Shown in pieces: positions 1 through 11,869 of a DNA stretch of 64,000 nt (positions are counted from its first letter, which is position 1; each line of letters starts with the position of its first letter). Position numbers and translations under genes: made by a program. The stretch comes from Microbacterium sp. VKM Ac-2923 (GTDB lineage: Bacteria > Actinomycetota > Actinomycetes > Actinomycetales > Microbacteriaceae), in the NCBI RefSeq assembly GCF_022815605.1, contig NZ_JALGRP010000005.1, forward strand, positions 62,001 to 126,000, written 5' to 3'. The notes under the pieces were generated by a model, which ran no database searches, was not told the DNA's origin, and was given only the letters and a program-made list of their open reading frames with translations.

Positions 1-12
1 GTGCCGAGACAT

Positions 13-60
13 CGAGAACCCCCGGATTCCACGGTCTGATCCGTGGTCCAGGGGTTCTCG
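13..60 (-). terminator. Hairpin terminator after the Fe-S insertion gene
   Basis: A 10 bp outer stem (CGAGAACCCC with GGGGTTCTCG) continues, after one mismatch and a two-base bulge, into GGA and CCACGG pairs around a six-base loop. It lies 30 bases past the stop of the gene ending at 90, on the minus strand. There is no clear T-tract. Confidence 0.6.
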
Positions 61-89
61 GAAACGACGCCACCGAACGGTGGCCGAGC

Positions 90-452
90 TCAGTGGAAGC
101 TGTCGCCGCAGGCGCAGGAACCCTGCGCGTTCGGGTTGTCGATCGTGAAGCCCTGCTCCGCGATCGTGTCCTTGAAGTCGATGCTCGCACCATCGAGGTA
201 CGGCACGCTCATGTCGTCGACGATGACTTCGACGCCGTCGAAGTCGACGACCTTGTCGCCGTCGAGGTGGCGCTCGTCGAAGTAGAGCTGGTAGATGAGT
301 CCGGAGCATCCGCCGGGCTGGACGGCCACGCGCAGACGCAGGTCGTCGCGACCCTCCTGCGAGAGGAGGCTCTTCACCTTGTCGGAGGCGGCGGCGGTCA
401 GGCCCACGCCGTGCTCACGGGTGTCGGCGGGCGACAGAGTGGTGTCGGTCAT
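90..452 (-). CDS. erpA: Iron-sulfur cluster insertion protein (HesB/IscA/ErpA family)
   Basis: A 120-residue A-type Fe-S carrier of normal length, which receives a cluster and passes it to apo-enzymes in the cytoplasm. The family's three conserved cysteines are visible: Cys49 in GGCSG, and Cys113 and Cys115 in the C-terminal SCACG. The ATG at 452 was chosen because GAAGGG lies a few bases upstream; the longer open frame above it is out-of-register shadow. It follows the M20 peptidase on the same strand after 71 bases and ends at a hairpin. Which enzymes it serves cannot be read from the sequence. Confidence 0.88.
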   Translation of the reverse strand: MTDTTLSPADTREHGVGLTAAASDKVKSLLSQEGRDDLRLRVAVQPGGCSGLIYQLYFDERHLDGDKVVDFDGVEVIVDDMSVPYLDGASIDFKDTIAEQGFTIDNPNAQGSCACGDSFH

Positions 453-523
453 GGCGATGCCCTTCAGGTTGGTCGGTCGCGGGGACGAGACGAGTCTACG
501 CCGATCCCACCCCCGCGGTCCCG

Positions 524-1918
524 TCAGACCGTGCGTTCGTTCATGCGCGCGAGAAGCAGGGCCTCGGACACGAGGGCGTTGCGGAAGGTCTGAAGGTGCA
601 GCGACTCGTTGGGGCTGTGTGCGCGCGCGTGCGGGTCCTCTACCCCCGTCACCAGGATCTGCGCCGCAGGGAATTCGCGCACGAGGTCGGCGATGAAGGG
701 GATGGAACCGCCGATGCCGACGTCGACGGACGCGACGCCGTACCCGTCGGCGAACGCTGCGCGCGCCTCCCCGACGGCCCAGCCGCTCGTGTCCACGAGG
801 AAGGAATTGCCGCAGTCCACGTCGCGGAACTCCAGCCGCGCGCCGAACGGGGCGTGGGCGCGCAGGTGCTTCTCGATCGCGACGAACGCCTCCTCGGCAT
901 CCTGTCCGGGGGCGACGCGTGCGCTGATGACCACGCTCGTCTCGGGGGCGAGGGTGTTGGATGCCGACGCCACGGGCGTGGCATCCCATCCGGTGATGGT
1001 GAGGGAGGGCTTGTTCCAGATGCGACTGAGGATGGAGTCACGGCCGATCGGGCTGACCCCCTCGAGCAGTCCCGACTCCTCGCGGAGGGTGGCCTCGTCG
1101 TAATCCGGGGTGGCGGCGTCGCGCACCGCGAGGCCGTCGACGGCCACGGCGCCGTCGTCGTCCCACAGGGTCGCGAGCAGCTTGACCGTGGCGAGCATGG
1201 CATCCGGGACCGCGCCGCCCATCATACCCGAGTGCGAGGCGTGCTCCAGGGTGCGCACCGTGAGCGTGAATCGGGCGTTCCCGCGCAGCGACACCGTGAG
1301 CCCGGGGGTGCGTTCGTCCCAATTGCCGGAGTCGGCGACGACGATCACGTCGGAGCGCAGCGCGTCGGCGTTGTCGGCGAGGAACTGCGCGAACGACCGG
1401 GAGCCGTACTCCTCTTCACCCTCGACGAAGACGGCGAGGCCCAGGTCGAGGTCGTCGCCCAGCACGTCGGCGACCGCACGGACGGCCCCGACGTGGACCA
1501 TGACACCGGCCTTGTCGTCGGCGGCACCTCGGCCGTAGAGACGACCGTCGCGAACCGTCGGCTGGAACGGCGGGGAGTCCCACAAGGCGTCATCGCCGGG
1601 GGGCTGCACGTCGTGATGCGCGTACAGCAGCACCGTCGGGCGACCGTTGCGGGCGGCGCGCGAGGCCAGCACCGCCGGCTGGCCCATCTCCTCGGTGCCG
1701 GGGATGGCGGCGCGCGTCACCGTCACCGAGTCGAAGACACCGGTGCCCTCGAGGAGGGCGGCGACGGCGTCGGCGCTTCGCACCAGGGCGGACTGATCGA
1801 AGGCCGGCCAGGCAATTGAGGGGATGCGCACGAGGGAGCCGAGATCGGCGAGGGCTGCGGGGATGCCGGCGTCCGCTGCATTTTGCACAGCGTCCTGCCG
1901 GGACAGGTCGAGGGTCAT
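524..1918 (-). CDS. M20 family metallo-dipeptidase
   Basis: A 464-residue cytosolic dipeptidase of the M20/ArgE/DapE/CPG2 fold, expected to bind two metals. The YAHHDVQPPG stretch supplies a metal-binding His and the following catalytic Asp. YGRGAADDKAG supplies the bridging Asp, EGEEEYGS the catalytic and metal Glu pair, and the C-terminal DPHARAHSPNE the last metal His. A dimerisation domain interrupts the catalytic domain as usual. The ATG at 1918 follows a TAAGAT -10 by seven bases, so the mRNA may be leaderless. It diverges from the DUF3043 gene. The natural substrate is unknown; short peptides are likely. Confidence 0.88.
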   Translation of the reverse strand: MTLDLSRQDAVQNAADAGIPAALADLGSLVRIPSIAWPAFDQSALVRSADAVAALLEGTGVFDSVTVTRAAIPGTEEMGQPAVLASRAARNGRPTVLLYAHHDVQPPGDDALWDSPPFQPTVRDGRLYGRGAADDKAGVMVHVGAVRAVADVLGDDLDLGLAVFVEGEEEYGSRSFAQFLADNADALRSDVIVVADSGNWDERTPGLTVSLRGNARFTLTVRTLEHASHSGMMGGAVPDAMLATVKLLATLWDDDGAVAVDGLAVRDAATPDYDEATLREESGLLEGVSPIGRDSILSRIWNKPSLTITGWDATPVASASNTLAPETSVVISARVAPGQDAEEAFVAIEKHLRAHAPFGARLEFRDVDCGNSFLVDTSGWAVGEARAAFADGYGVASVDVGIGGSIPFIADLVREFPAAQILVTGVEDPHARAHSPNESLHLQTFRNALVSEALLLARMNERTV

Positions 1919-1923
1919 GCGGG

Positions 1924-1931
1924 TAATCTTA
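1924..1931. promoter_or_regulatory. Overlapping divergent -10 elements
   Basis: TAATCT (1924-1929) reads rightward toward the DUF3043 gene. TAAGAT (complement of 1926-1931) reads leftward and sits seven bases from the M20 start codon. The two boxes share four bases, so both promoters can hardly be occupied together. Confidence 0.5.
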
Positions 1932-1964
1932 AATCTCCCGATCAACGAAGCACCGAGGTTTCCC

Positions 1965-2537
1965 GTGGCCAAGTCCCCTGCCCCCGCCCCCAACGACACC
2001 CCCGTCGACCCGACGGAGTTCGGCACGGGCAAGGGCCGTGCGACCCCGTCACGCGCCGAGCAGGAGGCCGCGCGCAAGCGCCCGCTCGTGCCCGACACCA
2101 AAGAGGCCAAGGCCCGCGCCCGGGCGGAGCTCGCCGCGCAGCGCGAGAAAGCTCGCATCGGCATGGCGGCCGGCGAGGAGCGTTACCTGCCGGTGCGCGA
2201 CCGCGGCCCTCAGCGCCGTTTCGCGCGGGACTTCGTGGATGCCGGATGGCACCTCGGCGAGGGCGTCATGCCGTTCATGGTCATCGTGATCGTCGCGACC
2301 CTCATTCCCATGTCGATCTTCCAGTACTGGTCGTTCGTGGCGCTGTGGATCTTCATCCTCTTCGTCGTCGGCGACATGATCATCACCTCCATCCGCGTGA
2401 AGAAGGCCGCGAAGGAGAAGTTCGGCGAGAGCAAGCTCGAGAAGGGCCTCGGGTGGTACGCGGCGATGCGGACCGTTCAGATGCGCTTCATGCGCCTGCC
2501 GAAGGCCCAGGTCAAGCGCGGTCAGTACCCGGTCTGA
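1965..2537 (+). CDS. DUF3043 membrane protein
   Basis: A 190-residue actinobacterial protein of unknown function. The first ~90 residues are charged and cytoplasmic, with a KGRATPSRAEQEAARKRPLVP stretch typical of the family. Two membrane helices follow (about 105-125 and 130-150), then a basic tail. The GTG at 1965 is preferred because GAGG lies nine bases upstream and the translated N-terminus then matches the usual MAKSP-like start. An in-frame ATG at 1917 would put the promoter inside the gene. A strong TTCG-loop terminator follows. Confidence 0.82.
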   Translation: MAKSPAPAPNDTPVDPTEFGTGKGRATPSRAEQEAARKRPLVPDTKEAKARARAELAAQREKARIGMAAGEERYLPVRDRGPQRRFARDFVDAGWHLGEGVMPFMVIVIVATLIPMSIFQYWSFVALWIFILFVVGDMIITSIRVKKAAKEKFGESKLEKGLGWYAAMRTVQMRFMRLPKAQVKRGQYPV

Positions 2538-2553
2538 TCCCGAGTATCCGACG

Positions 2554-2580
2554 AACGGCGCGCCTTCGGGCGCGCCGTTT
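2554..2580 (+). terminator. Terminator of the DUF3043 gene
   Basis: An 11 bp perfect stem (AACGGCGCGCC with GGCGCGCCGTT) closes on a stable TTCG tetraloop and is followed by a short T run. It begins 17 bases after the stop codon. Confidence 0.85.
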
Positions 2581-2581
2581 C

Positions 2582-2767
2582 TCATTCGCGTCGACGTCCC
2601 TCTCCGGCCGGCCGTGGACGGGTCGCCACGCGACTCCCCCGTGTCATTCGCGCCGGCGTGCCTCCCCGGCCGGACGCGGACGGGTCGCCACGCGGCTCTC
2701 TCGTCTCCTTCGCCCTGGCGTGCCTCCCCCGCCGGACGCGGAAGGGTCGCCGTGCGGCACGCCCGGC
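2582..2767. repeat. Three tandem copies of a 62 bp repeat
   Basis: Copies run 2582-2643, 2644-2705 and 2706-2767. They share a TCATTCGCG-type start and a core GCGGACGGGTCGCCACGCGG with scattered substitutions. They fill most of the gap between the convergent DUF3043 gene and pyrD. No reading frame of note is present; 2768-2814 holds nothing I can name. Confidence 0.8.
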
Positions 2768-2814
2768 TCATCCCCGCAGGCACACGACCGCGGAAGAGAG
2801 CCCGCGGGCTTGCC

Positions 2815-3840
2815 TCACCGACCGCGCGCGAGGCCCCGGTTGATCTGTCGGGCCCAGAGCGGGCCGCGATACAGGAACCCGGTATAGCCCTGCACGAGGG
2901 TCGCCCCGGCGGCGAGCCGGTCGCGCACGTCGTCGGCGGTCTCCACTCCCCCGGCCGAGATGACGACGAACTCCGCCGGAACGGCCTCGCGGACGAGCCG
3001 CAGGACATCGGCCGCGCGCGCCTTCAGCGGCGCACCGGAAAGACCGCCGGCGCCCGCCGCCTCGACGGCGGCGGCATCCGTCTGCAAGCCGGAACGCTCG
3101 ATCGTGGTGTTGGTGGCGATGATGCCCGACAGCCCCGCATCCACGGCGAGGCGCGCGATGTCCTGCACCTCGGAGTCGTCGAGGTCGGGTGCGATCTTGA
3201 CCAGCAGCGGTGTGTCGCCCGCGGCATCGCGCACCGCCGTCAGCAGCGGGCGGAGGGTCTCGACCGCCTGCAGCCCCCGGAGTCCCGGGGTGTTGGGTGA
3301 CGAGACGTTGACCACGAGATAGTCGGCGAGAGGGGCGAGCATGGTCGCGCTGCGGACGTAGTCGGTGGTGGCGTCGTCGACGGCCACGACGCGGCTCTTG
3401 CCGATGTTGACGCCGATCACAGGACGCGTGCGCGTGCGGCGCAGGCGTCGGAGCTTGGCCGCGGCGGCCGCTGCTCCATCGTTGTTGAAGCCCATGCGGT
3501 TGATCACCGCGCGATCGGCGACCAACCGGAACAGACGGGGCTTCGGGTTGCCGGGCTGCGGCAGGGCCGTGACGGTGCCGACCTCGACGTGGCCGAACCC
3601 CAGGGCGCCGAGGCCGCGCCCCATCGTGACGTTCTTGTCGAAACCAGCCGCCACACCGAACGGCGACGGGAAGTCGAGCCCGAGAGCCCGCACGCGCTGG
3701 TCGGGGGTCGGCGCCGTGAAGCGGCGGACCACGGATGCCACCGGCTCGACGCCCGCCGCGCGGATGACGAGAGCACCGAGGTGGTGCGCGAACTCGGGAT
3801 CGAAGCGGGTGAGGACGGTGCGGAACAGAAGCGGATACAT
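2815..3840 (-). CDS. pyrD: Quinone-dependent dihydroorotate dehydrogenase (class 2)
   Basis: Oxidises dihydroorotate to orotate, the fourth step of pyrimidine synthesis, passing electrons to membrane quinone. The 341 residues match class 2, whose N-terminal helical extension (here the first ~40 residues) docks on the membrane. FMN/substrate signatures visible are FPSPFGVAAGFDKN near the N-terminus, NRMGFNNDG, NVSSPNTPGLR and the late SAGGVETADD. The ATG at 3840 is preferred over the adjoining GTG at 3843 because a TAGCCT -10 (complement of 3848-3853) stands seven bases before it. It lies five bases after nrdR on the same strand. Confidence 0.93.
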   Translation of the reverse strand: MYPLLFRTVLTRFDPEFAHHLGALVIRAAGVEPVASVVRRFTAPTPDQRVRALGLDFPSPFGVAAGFDKNVTMGRGLGALGFGHVEVGTVTALPQPGNPKPRLFRLVADRAVINRMGFNNDGAAAAAAKLRRLRRTRTRPVIGVNIGKSRVVAVDDATTDYVRSATMLAPLADYLVVNVSSPNTPGLRGLQAVETLRPLLTAVRDAAGDTPLLVKIAPDLDDSEVQDIARLAVDAGLSGIIATNTTIERSGLQTDAAAVEAAGAGGLSGAPLKARAADVLRLVREAVPAEFVVISAGGVETADDVRDRLAAGATLVQGYTGFLYRGPLWARQINRGLARGR

Positions 3841-3845
3841 CACCG

Positions 3846-4346
3846 TCAGGCTACTGGACGCCCATCGAGATCGCCGTCCGCGGCGTCGGACGCGCTGGTC
3901 GCGTGATCCGCTCGCAGCTGTGCGATCGCCGCATCGAAATCCTCGAGGGAGTCGAACGCCTGGTAGACGCTCGCGAAGCGGAGGTAGGCCACTTCGTCGA
4001 GGTCGCGGAGGGGGCCGAGGATCGACAGTCCGATCTCATTCGCCTCGATCTGCGACGATCCCGTCTGGCGGATCGCCTCCTCGACCCGCTGGGCGAGGAC
4101 GGCGAGATCGGCGTCGGTCACCGGTCGCCCCTGGCAGGCCTTCCGCACCCCCGACATGACTTTCTCGCGGCTGAACGGCTCGACGACGCCCGAGCGTTTG
4201 ATGACGTTCAGGCTCGCGGTCTCGACCGTCGAGAATCGCCCGCCGCACTTCGGGCACTGGCGACGACGACGGATGCTGAGACCGTCGTCGCTCGTGCGAG
4301 AGTCGATGACGCGCGAGTCGGGATTGCGGCAGAACGGGCAGTGCAC
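3846..4346 (-). CDS. nrdR: Transcriptional repressor NrdR
   Basis: A 166-residue nucleotide-sensing repressor that shuts ribonucleotide reductase genes when dATP is high. The N-terminal zinc ribbon has Cys3, Cys6, Cys31 and Cys34, followed by an ATP-cone from about 46 to 136 (VIKRSG...). Family members are 150-160 residues, so the acidic tail is slightly longer than usual. It starts with GTG two bases after the hisD stop, so it is probably translated by coupling. No ribonucleotide reductase gene is in the window. Confidence 0.93.
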   Translation of the reverse strand: MHCPFCRNPDSRVIDSRTSDDGLSIRRRRQCPKCGGRFSTVETASLNVIKRSGVVEPFSREKVMSGVRKACQGRPVTDADLAVLAQRVEEAIRQTGSSQIEANEIGLSILGPLRDLDEVAYLRFASVYQAFDSLEDFDAAIAQLRADHATSASDAADGDLDGRPVA

Positions 4347-4348
4347 GC

Positions 4349-5650
4349 TCAGACCTCGAAGCGCGCGGTGACGGCCTCGCCGTGCGCGGGCAGCGCCTCG
4401 GCCTCGGCGAGGACGACGATGGCGTCCCGCACCTCGGACAGCGCAGCGCGGTCGTACTCGACGACCTGCTGGGGCCGCAGGAACGTCGCCGCCGACAGTC
4501 CCGCGCTATACCGAGCCTGACCACCCGTGGGGAGCACGTGATTGCTGCCGGCGAGGTAGTCGCCGAGGCTCACGGGCGTGTACGGGCCGACGAACACCGC
4601 GCCGGCGTTGACGAAGTCCTGCGGCCGCGGATCGGAGAGGTGCAGCTCGAGGTGCTCGGGGGCGTAGGCGTTGCTGAACGCCGTGGCCTGGGCGATGTCG
4701 TCGACGAGCACGACGGCCGATTGCGGGCCGTGGAAGGCGGCGGTCACGCGCTCACCGTGGCGCGTCGCGGCGACGCGCGCGGGCAGCGCGGACTGCACGG
4801 CCTCGGCCAGATCGGCGGAGTCGGTGACCAGCACGGCGGACGCCTGCTCGTCGTGCTCGGCCTGGCTCACCAGATCGGCCGCGACCAGGGTGGGGGTGGC
4901 GCTGTCGTCGGCGACGACGAGGATCTCGGTCGCTCCCGCTTCGGAATCCGTGCCGACTCGGCCCGCCACGGCCCGCTTGGCCGAGGCGACGAAGTTGTTG
5001 CCGGGTCCGGTGACGACGTCGACGGGGTCGAGGCCGATCTCGGAGACCCCATAGGCGAAGGCCCCGATGGCGCCGGCGCCGCCCATCGCGTACACCTCGG
5101 TGACCCCGAGCAGCCGCGCGGCCGCGAGGATGACCGGGTGCACGCGCCCGCCGAACGCGGACTGCGGCGGGGAGGCGAGGGCGACCTCGCGGACACCGGC
5201 GATCTGGGCCGGGACCACGTTCATCACGACGCTCGAGGGGTAGACCGCTTTGCCGCCGGGCACGTACAGCCCTACTCGCCGCACCGGCTGCCAGCGCTGA
5301 GTGACGCGCGCACCGGGACCGATCTCGGTCACGACCGGAGCGGGGACTTGCGCGGCGGAAGCCGTGCGGACGCGCTCGATGGCGGCGTTCAGGGCCGCGC
5401 GGATCTCGGGGGCGAGGTCGCGCAGTGCCTCATCGAGGTGGTCGAGGGGCACCCGGATGGCGTGGTCGACGACGCGATCGAATCGGGCGGCCTGCTCGCG
5501 CAGAGCCTCCTCTCCGCGGTGGGCGACGTCGTCGACGAGACGCGCCGCCGTGGCGAGGGCCTCATCACGCGCGGCGTCGGCCCGCGGAACCACGGCGAGG
5601 AACTCGGCCGGCGAGAGCGCGCGGCCGCGGAGATCGATCGTGCGAAGCAT
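4349..5650 (-). CDS. hisD: Histidinol dehydrogenase
   Basis: Catalyses the last two oxidations of histidine synthesis, L-histidinol to L-histidine, with NAD and zinc. The 433-residue length is standard. The family signature around residues 225-260 is present ([14 protein letters not shown], then the [14 protein letters not shown] stretch), and EHLELH carries the catalytic Glu/His pair. The ATG at 5650 follows a TAACCT -10 by exactly six bases, so the transcript is probably leaderless. It leads nrdR and perhaps pyrD. No other his genes are in the window. Confidence 0.94.
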   Translation of the reverse strand: MLRTIDLRGRALSPAEFLAVVPRADAARDEALATAARLVDDVAHRGEEALREQAARFDRVVDHAIRVPLDHLDEALRDLAPEIRAALNAAIERVRTASAAQVPAPVVTEIGPGARVTQRWQPVRRVGLYVPGGKAVYPSSVVMNVVPAQIAGVREVALASPPQSAFGGRVHPVILAAARLLGVTEVYAMGGAGAIGAFAYGVSEIGLDPVDVVTGPGNNFVASAKRAVAGRVGTDSEAGATEILVVADDSATPTLVAADLVSQAEHDEQASAVLVTDSADLAEAVQSALPARVAATRHGERVTAAFHGPQSAVVLVDDIAQATAFSNAYAPEHLELHLSDPRPQDFVNAGAVFVGPYTPVSLGDYLAGSNHVLPTGGQARYSAGLSAATFLRPQQVVEYDRAALSEVRDAIVVLAEAEALPAHGEAVTARFEV

Positions 5651-5656
5651 ACGTCC

Positions 5657-5662
5657 AGGTTA
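5657..5662 (-). promoter_or_regulatory. Leaderless -10 of hisD
   Basis: TAACCT on the minus strand with a six-base gap to the ATG. The rest of the 5663-5800 gap shows only a small CGTGTC/GACACG hairpin (5723-5737). Confidence 0.55.
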
Positions 5663-5802
5663 CCGGCCGTGTCGGCGTCGCCTCGCGCGCCGGAGCTGAT
5701 CGCAGGCGGTGCTCAGGCGGGACGTGTCGGGGACACGGGTTCGTCGCGTCGAGCACAGCGAGGGACCGTGCCGGCGCCACGCGCCGCGCGGCGTTCCGAC
5801 TG

Positions 5803-5837
5803 TGCGAGCCGCCGCGCCCGCGACGGGGCGGCTCGCA
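5803..5837 (-). terminator. Terminator of the membrane-protein gene
   Basis: An 11 bp perfect stem (TGCGAGCCGCC with GGCGGCTCGCA) with a 13-base loop begins nine bases beyond the stop at 5846 on the minus strand. Confidence 0.65.
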
Positions 5838-5845
5838 GAGGGTGA

Positions 5846-7075
5846 TCAGCCCCGGGTGACACCCGAGACGTCGTGCAAGTAACCGATACGGCCGTCGTCG
5901 TGGCGCACCACGAACGTCTCGCCGCGATCTTCGACGACGAGAGCCCACGCGGTGGGTCCGATGTGGAAGATCGGCGTGCCGTAGTCATCGACGATCTCGC
6001 GCTCCGCCGGCGCCAGCGCCCAGAAAGCCTGGGCGTGAGGGTGATCGCGGTCGTCGTGAGCGTCGTGCCCGCGGTCCTGCCGGACGTCATCGTGCGAGGG
6101 ACGGGGATCGTCATCGCGGCGCTCATCACGGTCGGCGCGCAGCGGCGCGAACACGTCGGTGTCATTGTCGGCGTCGGCGTGGGCGGCGGGAAGGACCGTC
6201 GTGCGCGGGGCGGCATCGTCAGGCGTGACATCCGTGGAGCCGGTGTAGCTGCCCGGCGTGGGGATGTCGGAGTCGTGTTCGACGACGGGGGCCGCCGGGC
6301 GGGACACGGTGTGCTCGGGTGCGTCGTGCTGGGGGTCACGGGGGGCGCGGGCGACACGAGGCGTGCGGGGGCGTGCGATGACGGGGCGGATCGGGCGGGC
6401 ACTGCGGTGCGCGGGAACCTCTTCGCGCCCACGGAAGTCCTGGGCGAAGTGCGGGATGATGGGTCCGAAGACGGTCAGCACGACACCGGCGAGGAGGACG
6501 ACGGCCTCCACCCAGATGACCCACGATCGCGTCCAGATCCCGGTCTCACCGAAGATCGCCACCGTGTCCCAGACCCACGAGACCCACACGATAGCCGAGA
6601 CCGTGAAGGCGACCGAGGCGAACTGATCGATGCCGAGCGAACCGACCCGGCGGATCCCCTGCGGCGACAGCCGGCGCAGGATGAGAAGGCCGACGGCGAC
6701 GGTGGGCAACGCGACGGTGGGGATCCACCACAGGCCGGAAAGCCACACGTTCATGCCGCCGATGAGGACACCCGACGGAGAGTCGAGGATGTTCGTGCGG
6801 AAGAACGACACGAAGAAGGCGACGACCCAGATGCCGAGAAGGGCTATCTCGCGGACCGAGAAGGGACCGACCCCGTACTGAGGCGCGTCCGCGCCGCGGG
6901 GGGCGTCGCTCTCGCGCGCCCCCGAGTTGGCGTGCGCAGAGGCCGGGACGGAACGGTGTTCTCCGGCGGGTACCGACGAGACGGTGTGGTCGTGGGCGGA
7001 CGTCTCGTCGTCGAAAGCATCCGGATGCTCACGATCGGCGGGCGTGCTCCCGTCGTGGGGGTTCTGATCGGTCAC
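5846..7075 (-). CDS. Hypothetical four-helix membrane protein with acidic His-rich tail
   Basis: A 409-residue protein I cannot assign to a named family. The first ~75 residues are hydrophilic. Four predicted membrane helices follow (starting near EIALLGIWVVAFF, then WLSGLWWIPTVAL, FTVSAIVWVSWVW and WVEAVVLLAGVVL). A ~200-residue cytoplasmic-like tail rich in Asp, His and Arg (for example DERRDDDPRPSHDD) leads to a compact C-terminal segment ending near the stop. The GTG at 7075 has AAAGGAT just upstream and a TATGAT -10 (complement of 7112-7117). It lies downstream of dnaE but has its own promoter. Confidence 0.75.
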   Translation of the reverse strand: MTDQNPHDGSTPADREHPDAFDDETSAHDHTVSSVPAGEHRSVPASAHANSGARESDAPRGADAPQYGVGPFSVREIALLGIWVVAFFVSFFRTNILDSPSGVLIGGMNVWLSGLWWIPTVALPTVAVGLLILRRLSPQGIRRVGSLGIDQFASVAFTVSAIVWVSWVWDTVAIFGETGIWTRSWVIWVEAVVLLAGVVLTVFGPIIPHFAQDFRGREEVPAHRSARPIRPVIARPRTPRVARAPRDPQHDAPEHTVSRPAAPVVEHDSDIPTPGSYTGSTDVTPDDAAPRTTVLPAAHADADNDTDVFAPLRADRDERRDDDPRPSHDDVRQDRGHDAHDDRDHPHAQAFWALAPAEREIVDDYGTPIFHIGPTAWALVVEDRGETFVVRHDDGRIGYLHDVSGVTRG

Positions 7076-7111
7076 GATGATCCTTTCGCCAGAGCGCGGA
7101 AACGCCTGGTC

Positions 7112-7117
7112 ATCATA
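7112..7117 (-). promoter_or_regulatory. -10 element of the membrane-protein gene
   Basis: TATGAT on the minus strand in the 95-base gap after dnaE, giving a leader of about 30 bases with a Shine-Dalgarno site. Confidence 0.45.
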
Positions 7118-7170
7118 ATCACGGGCTGGTCGGCATCCGCGGGGCTTGCAGCGAGCGTCGTCGGGACGGT

Positions 7171-10683
<3,513 letters not shown>

Positions 10684-10689
10684 GTATCG

Positions 10690-10695
10690 AGTGTA
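10690..10695 (-). promoter_or_regulatory. Leaderless -10 of dnaE
   Basis: TACACT on the minus strand with a six-base gap to the GTG start. Confidence 0.55.
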
Positions 10696-10771
10696 CGTTC
10701 GACCTCCGACATCGCCCTCGGATGTTCGGGGCGGACACCCAGTCGGCGCGGACCGCCGCGCGCGGCTCGGC

Positions 10772-10777
10772 TACGGT
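10772..10777 (+). promoter_or_regulatory. Leaderless -10 of the NUDIX gene
   Basis: TACGGT with a six-base gap to GTG 10784. No Shine-Dalgarno sequence is present, which supports the leaderless reading. Confidence 0.55.
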
Positions 10778-10783
10778 GGGCGC

Positions 10784-11257
10784 GTGCCCACCCCTGACTT
10801 CGTGCTGGACCTCCGCCGCCTCATCGGCACCCGTCCCCTCCCGTTGGTGGGAGTGACCGCGGTGATCGTGCGGGACGACCACGTGCTGCTGGGTCGTCGC
10901 AGCGACACCGGACGGCTCACGCCCATCACCGGCATCGTCGACCCGGGCGAGGAACCCGCCGACGCCGCGGTGCGCGAGGCGGAAGAAGAGGCCGGGGTCC
11001 GCATCCGCGCCGAAAGGCTCGCGTGGGTGCATCAGATCCCGCGTGTCACCTATGCCAACGGCGACCAGAGCGATTACCTCGACCTGACCTTCGCGTGCGA
11101 GTGGGTGTCGGGTGACCCCGTGCCACTGGATGGCGAGATGACCGAGGTCGGATGGTATCCGGCGTCGACGATCGAGGCGATTCTGGATGCCGAGATGGCG
11201 GCGCGGGTGCGCGCGGGCCTGGCGACGGGGCCGACGCGCTTCGAGGGCGGCCGCTGA
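10784..11257 (+). CDS. NUDIX hydrolase
   Basis: A 157-residue cytosolic enzyme that hydrolyses a nucleoside diphosphate linked to another group. The Nudix box is complete: GIVDPGEEPADAAVREAEEEAGV around residues 55-77, with the GX5EX7REUXEEXGU pattern and metal-binding Glu residues. The first ~25 residues are extra to the core domain. The GTG at 10784 is supported by the -10 placement; an upstream in-frame start would include promoter sequence. It is convergent with the GNAT gene, three bases apart. Substrate unknown. Confidence 0.87.
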   Translation: MPTPDFVLDLRRLIGTRPLPLVGVTAVIVRDDHVLLGRRSDTGRLTPITGIVDPGEEPADAAVREAEEEAGVRIRAERLAWVHQIPRVTYANGDQSDYLDLTFACEWVSGDPVPLDGEMTEVGWYPASTIEAILDAEMAARVRAGLATGPTRFEGGR

Positions 11258-11260
11258 GCG

Positions 11261-11827
11261 TCAGAACTCACGCCGCATGAGCACCCGCGGGAACCCGGCG
11301 AGCACCGAGGTCGTCTCGGCCGCCTCCACGAACCCCGCGTCTTCGAACAGCTTCTTCGTGCCGACGTACGCCATGGTCAGGTCGACCTTCGCTCCGCCGT
11401 TGTCGACGGGGTAGCCCTCGACCGCCGGCGCACCGTTGTCGCGCGCGAATGCGACGGCCCCCTCCTGAAGGGCGTGCGAGATGCCCTGCCCGCGGTGGCC
11501 GGGGCGCACCCGAATGCACCAGACGCTCCAGACGTCGCGATCGTCGACGTGAGGGATCTTGCGGTTCCGCGCGAAGGAGGTGTCCCGCCGCGGATGAACG
11601 GCCGCCCAGCCGACCACCTCGTCGCCCGCGTACGCCAGCACGCCCGGTGGGCCCTCCGACAGCAGCTCGCGTACCCGCTCTGCGCGCTCGGGCCCGCGCA
11701 GGGAGACGTTGTCCTTCGAGGCGATGCGGTAGCTCAGACACCAACAGACGGTGGCATCCGGGCGCTTCGGACCCACCATCGTCGCGATGTCGTCGAAATC
11801 GGTCGCGGCGCGAACCCGGATGTCCAC
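11261..11827 (-). CDS. GNAT family N-acetyltransferase
   Basis: A 188-residue acetyl-CoA-dependent transferase. The acetyl-CoA-binding motif A is clear: CIRVRPGHRGQGISHAL with the R/Q-x-x-G-x-G/A core about residues 105-120, followed by the EGYPVD strand typical of the fold. The preceding segment is the family's usual N-terminal half. The GTG at 11827 (VDIRVRAATDF) was chosen; a GTG at 11845 is in frame and cannot be excluded. It follows the pseudouridine synthase on the same strand after 42 bases. Substrate unknown. Confidence 0.82.
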   Translation of the reverse strand: MDIRVRAATDFDDIATMVGPKRPDATVCWCLSYRIASKDNVSLRGPERAERVRELLSEGPPGVLAYAGDEVVGWAAVHPRRDTSFARNRKIPHVDDRDVWSVWCIRVRPGHRGQGISHALQEGAVAFARDNGAPAVEGYPVDNGGAKVDLTMAYVGTKKLFEDAGFVEAAETTSVLAGFPRVLMRREF

Positions 11828-11869
11828 GACACCAGGGTGCCGCACGGGGGCCGGCGAGGGAAGACGGGG

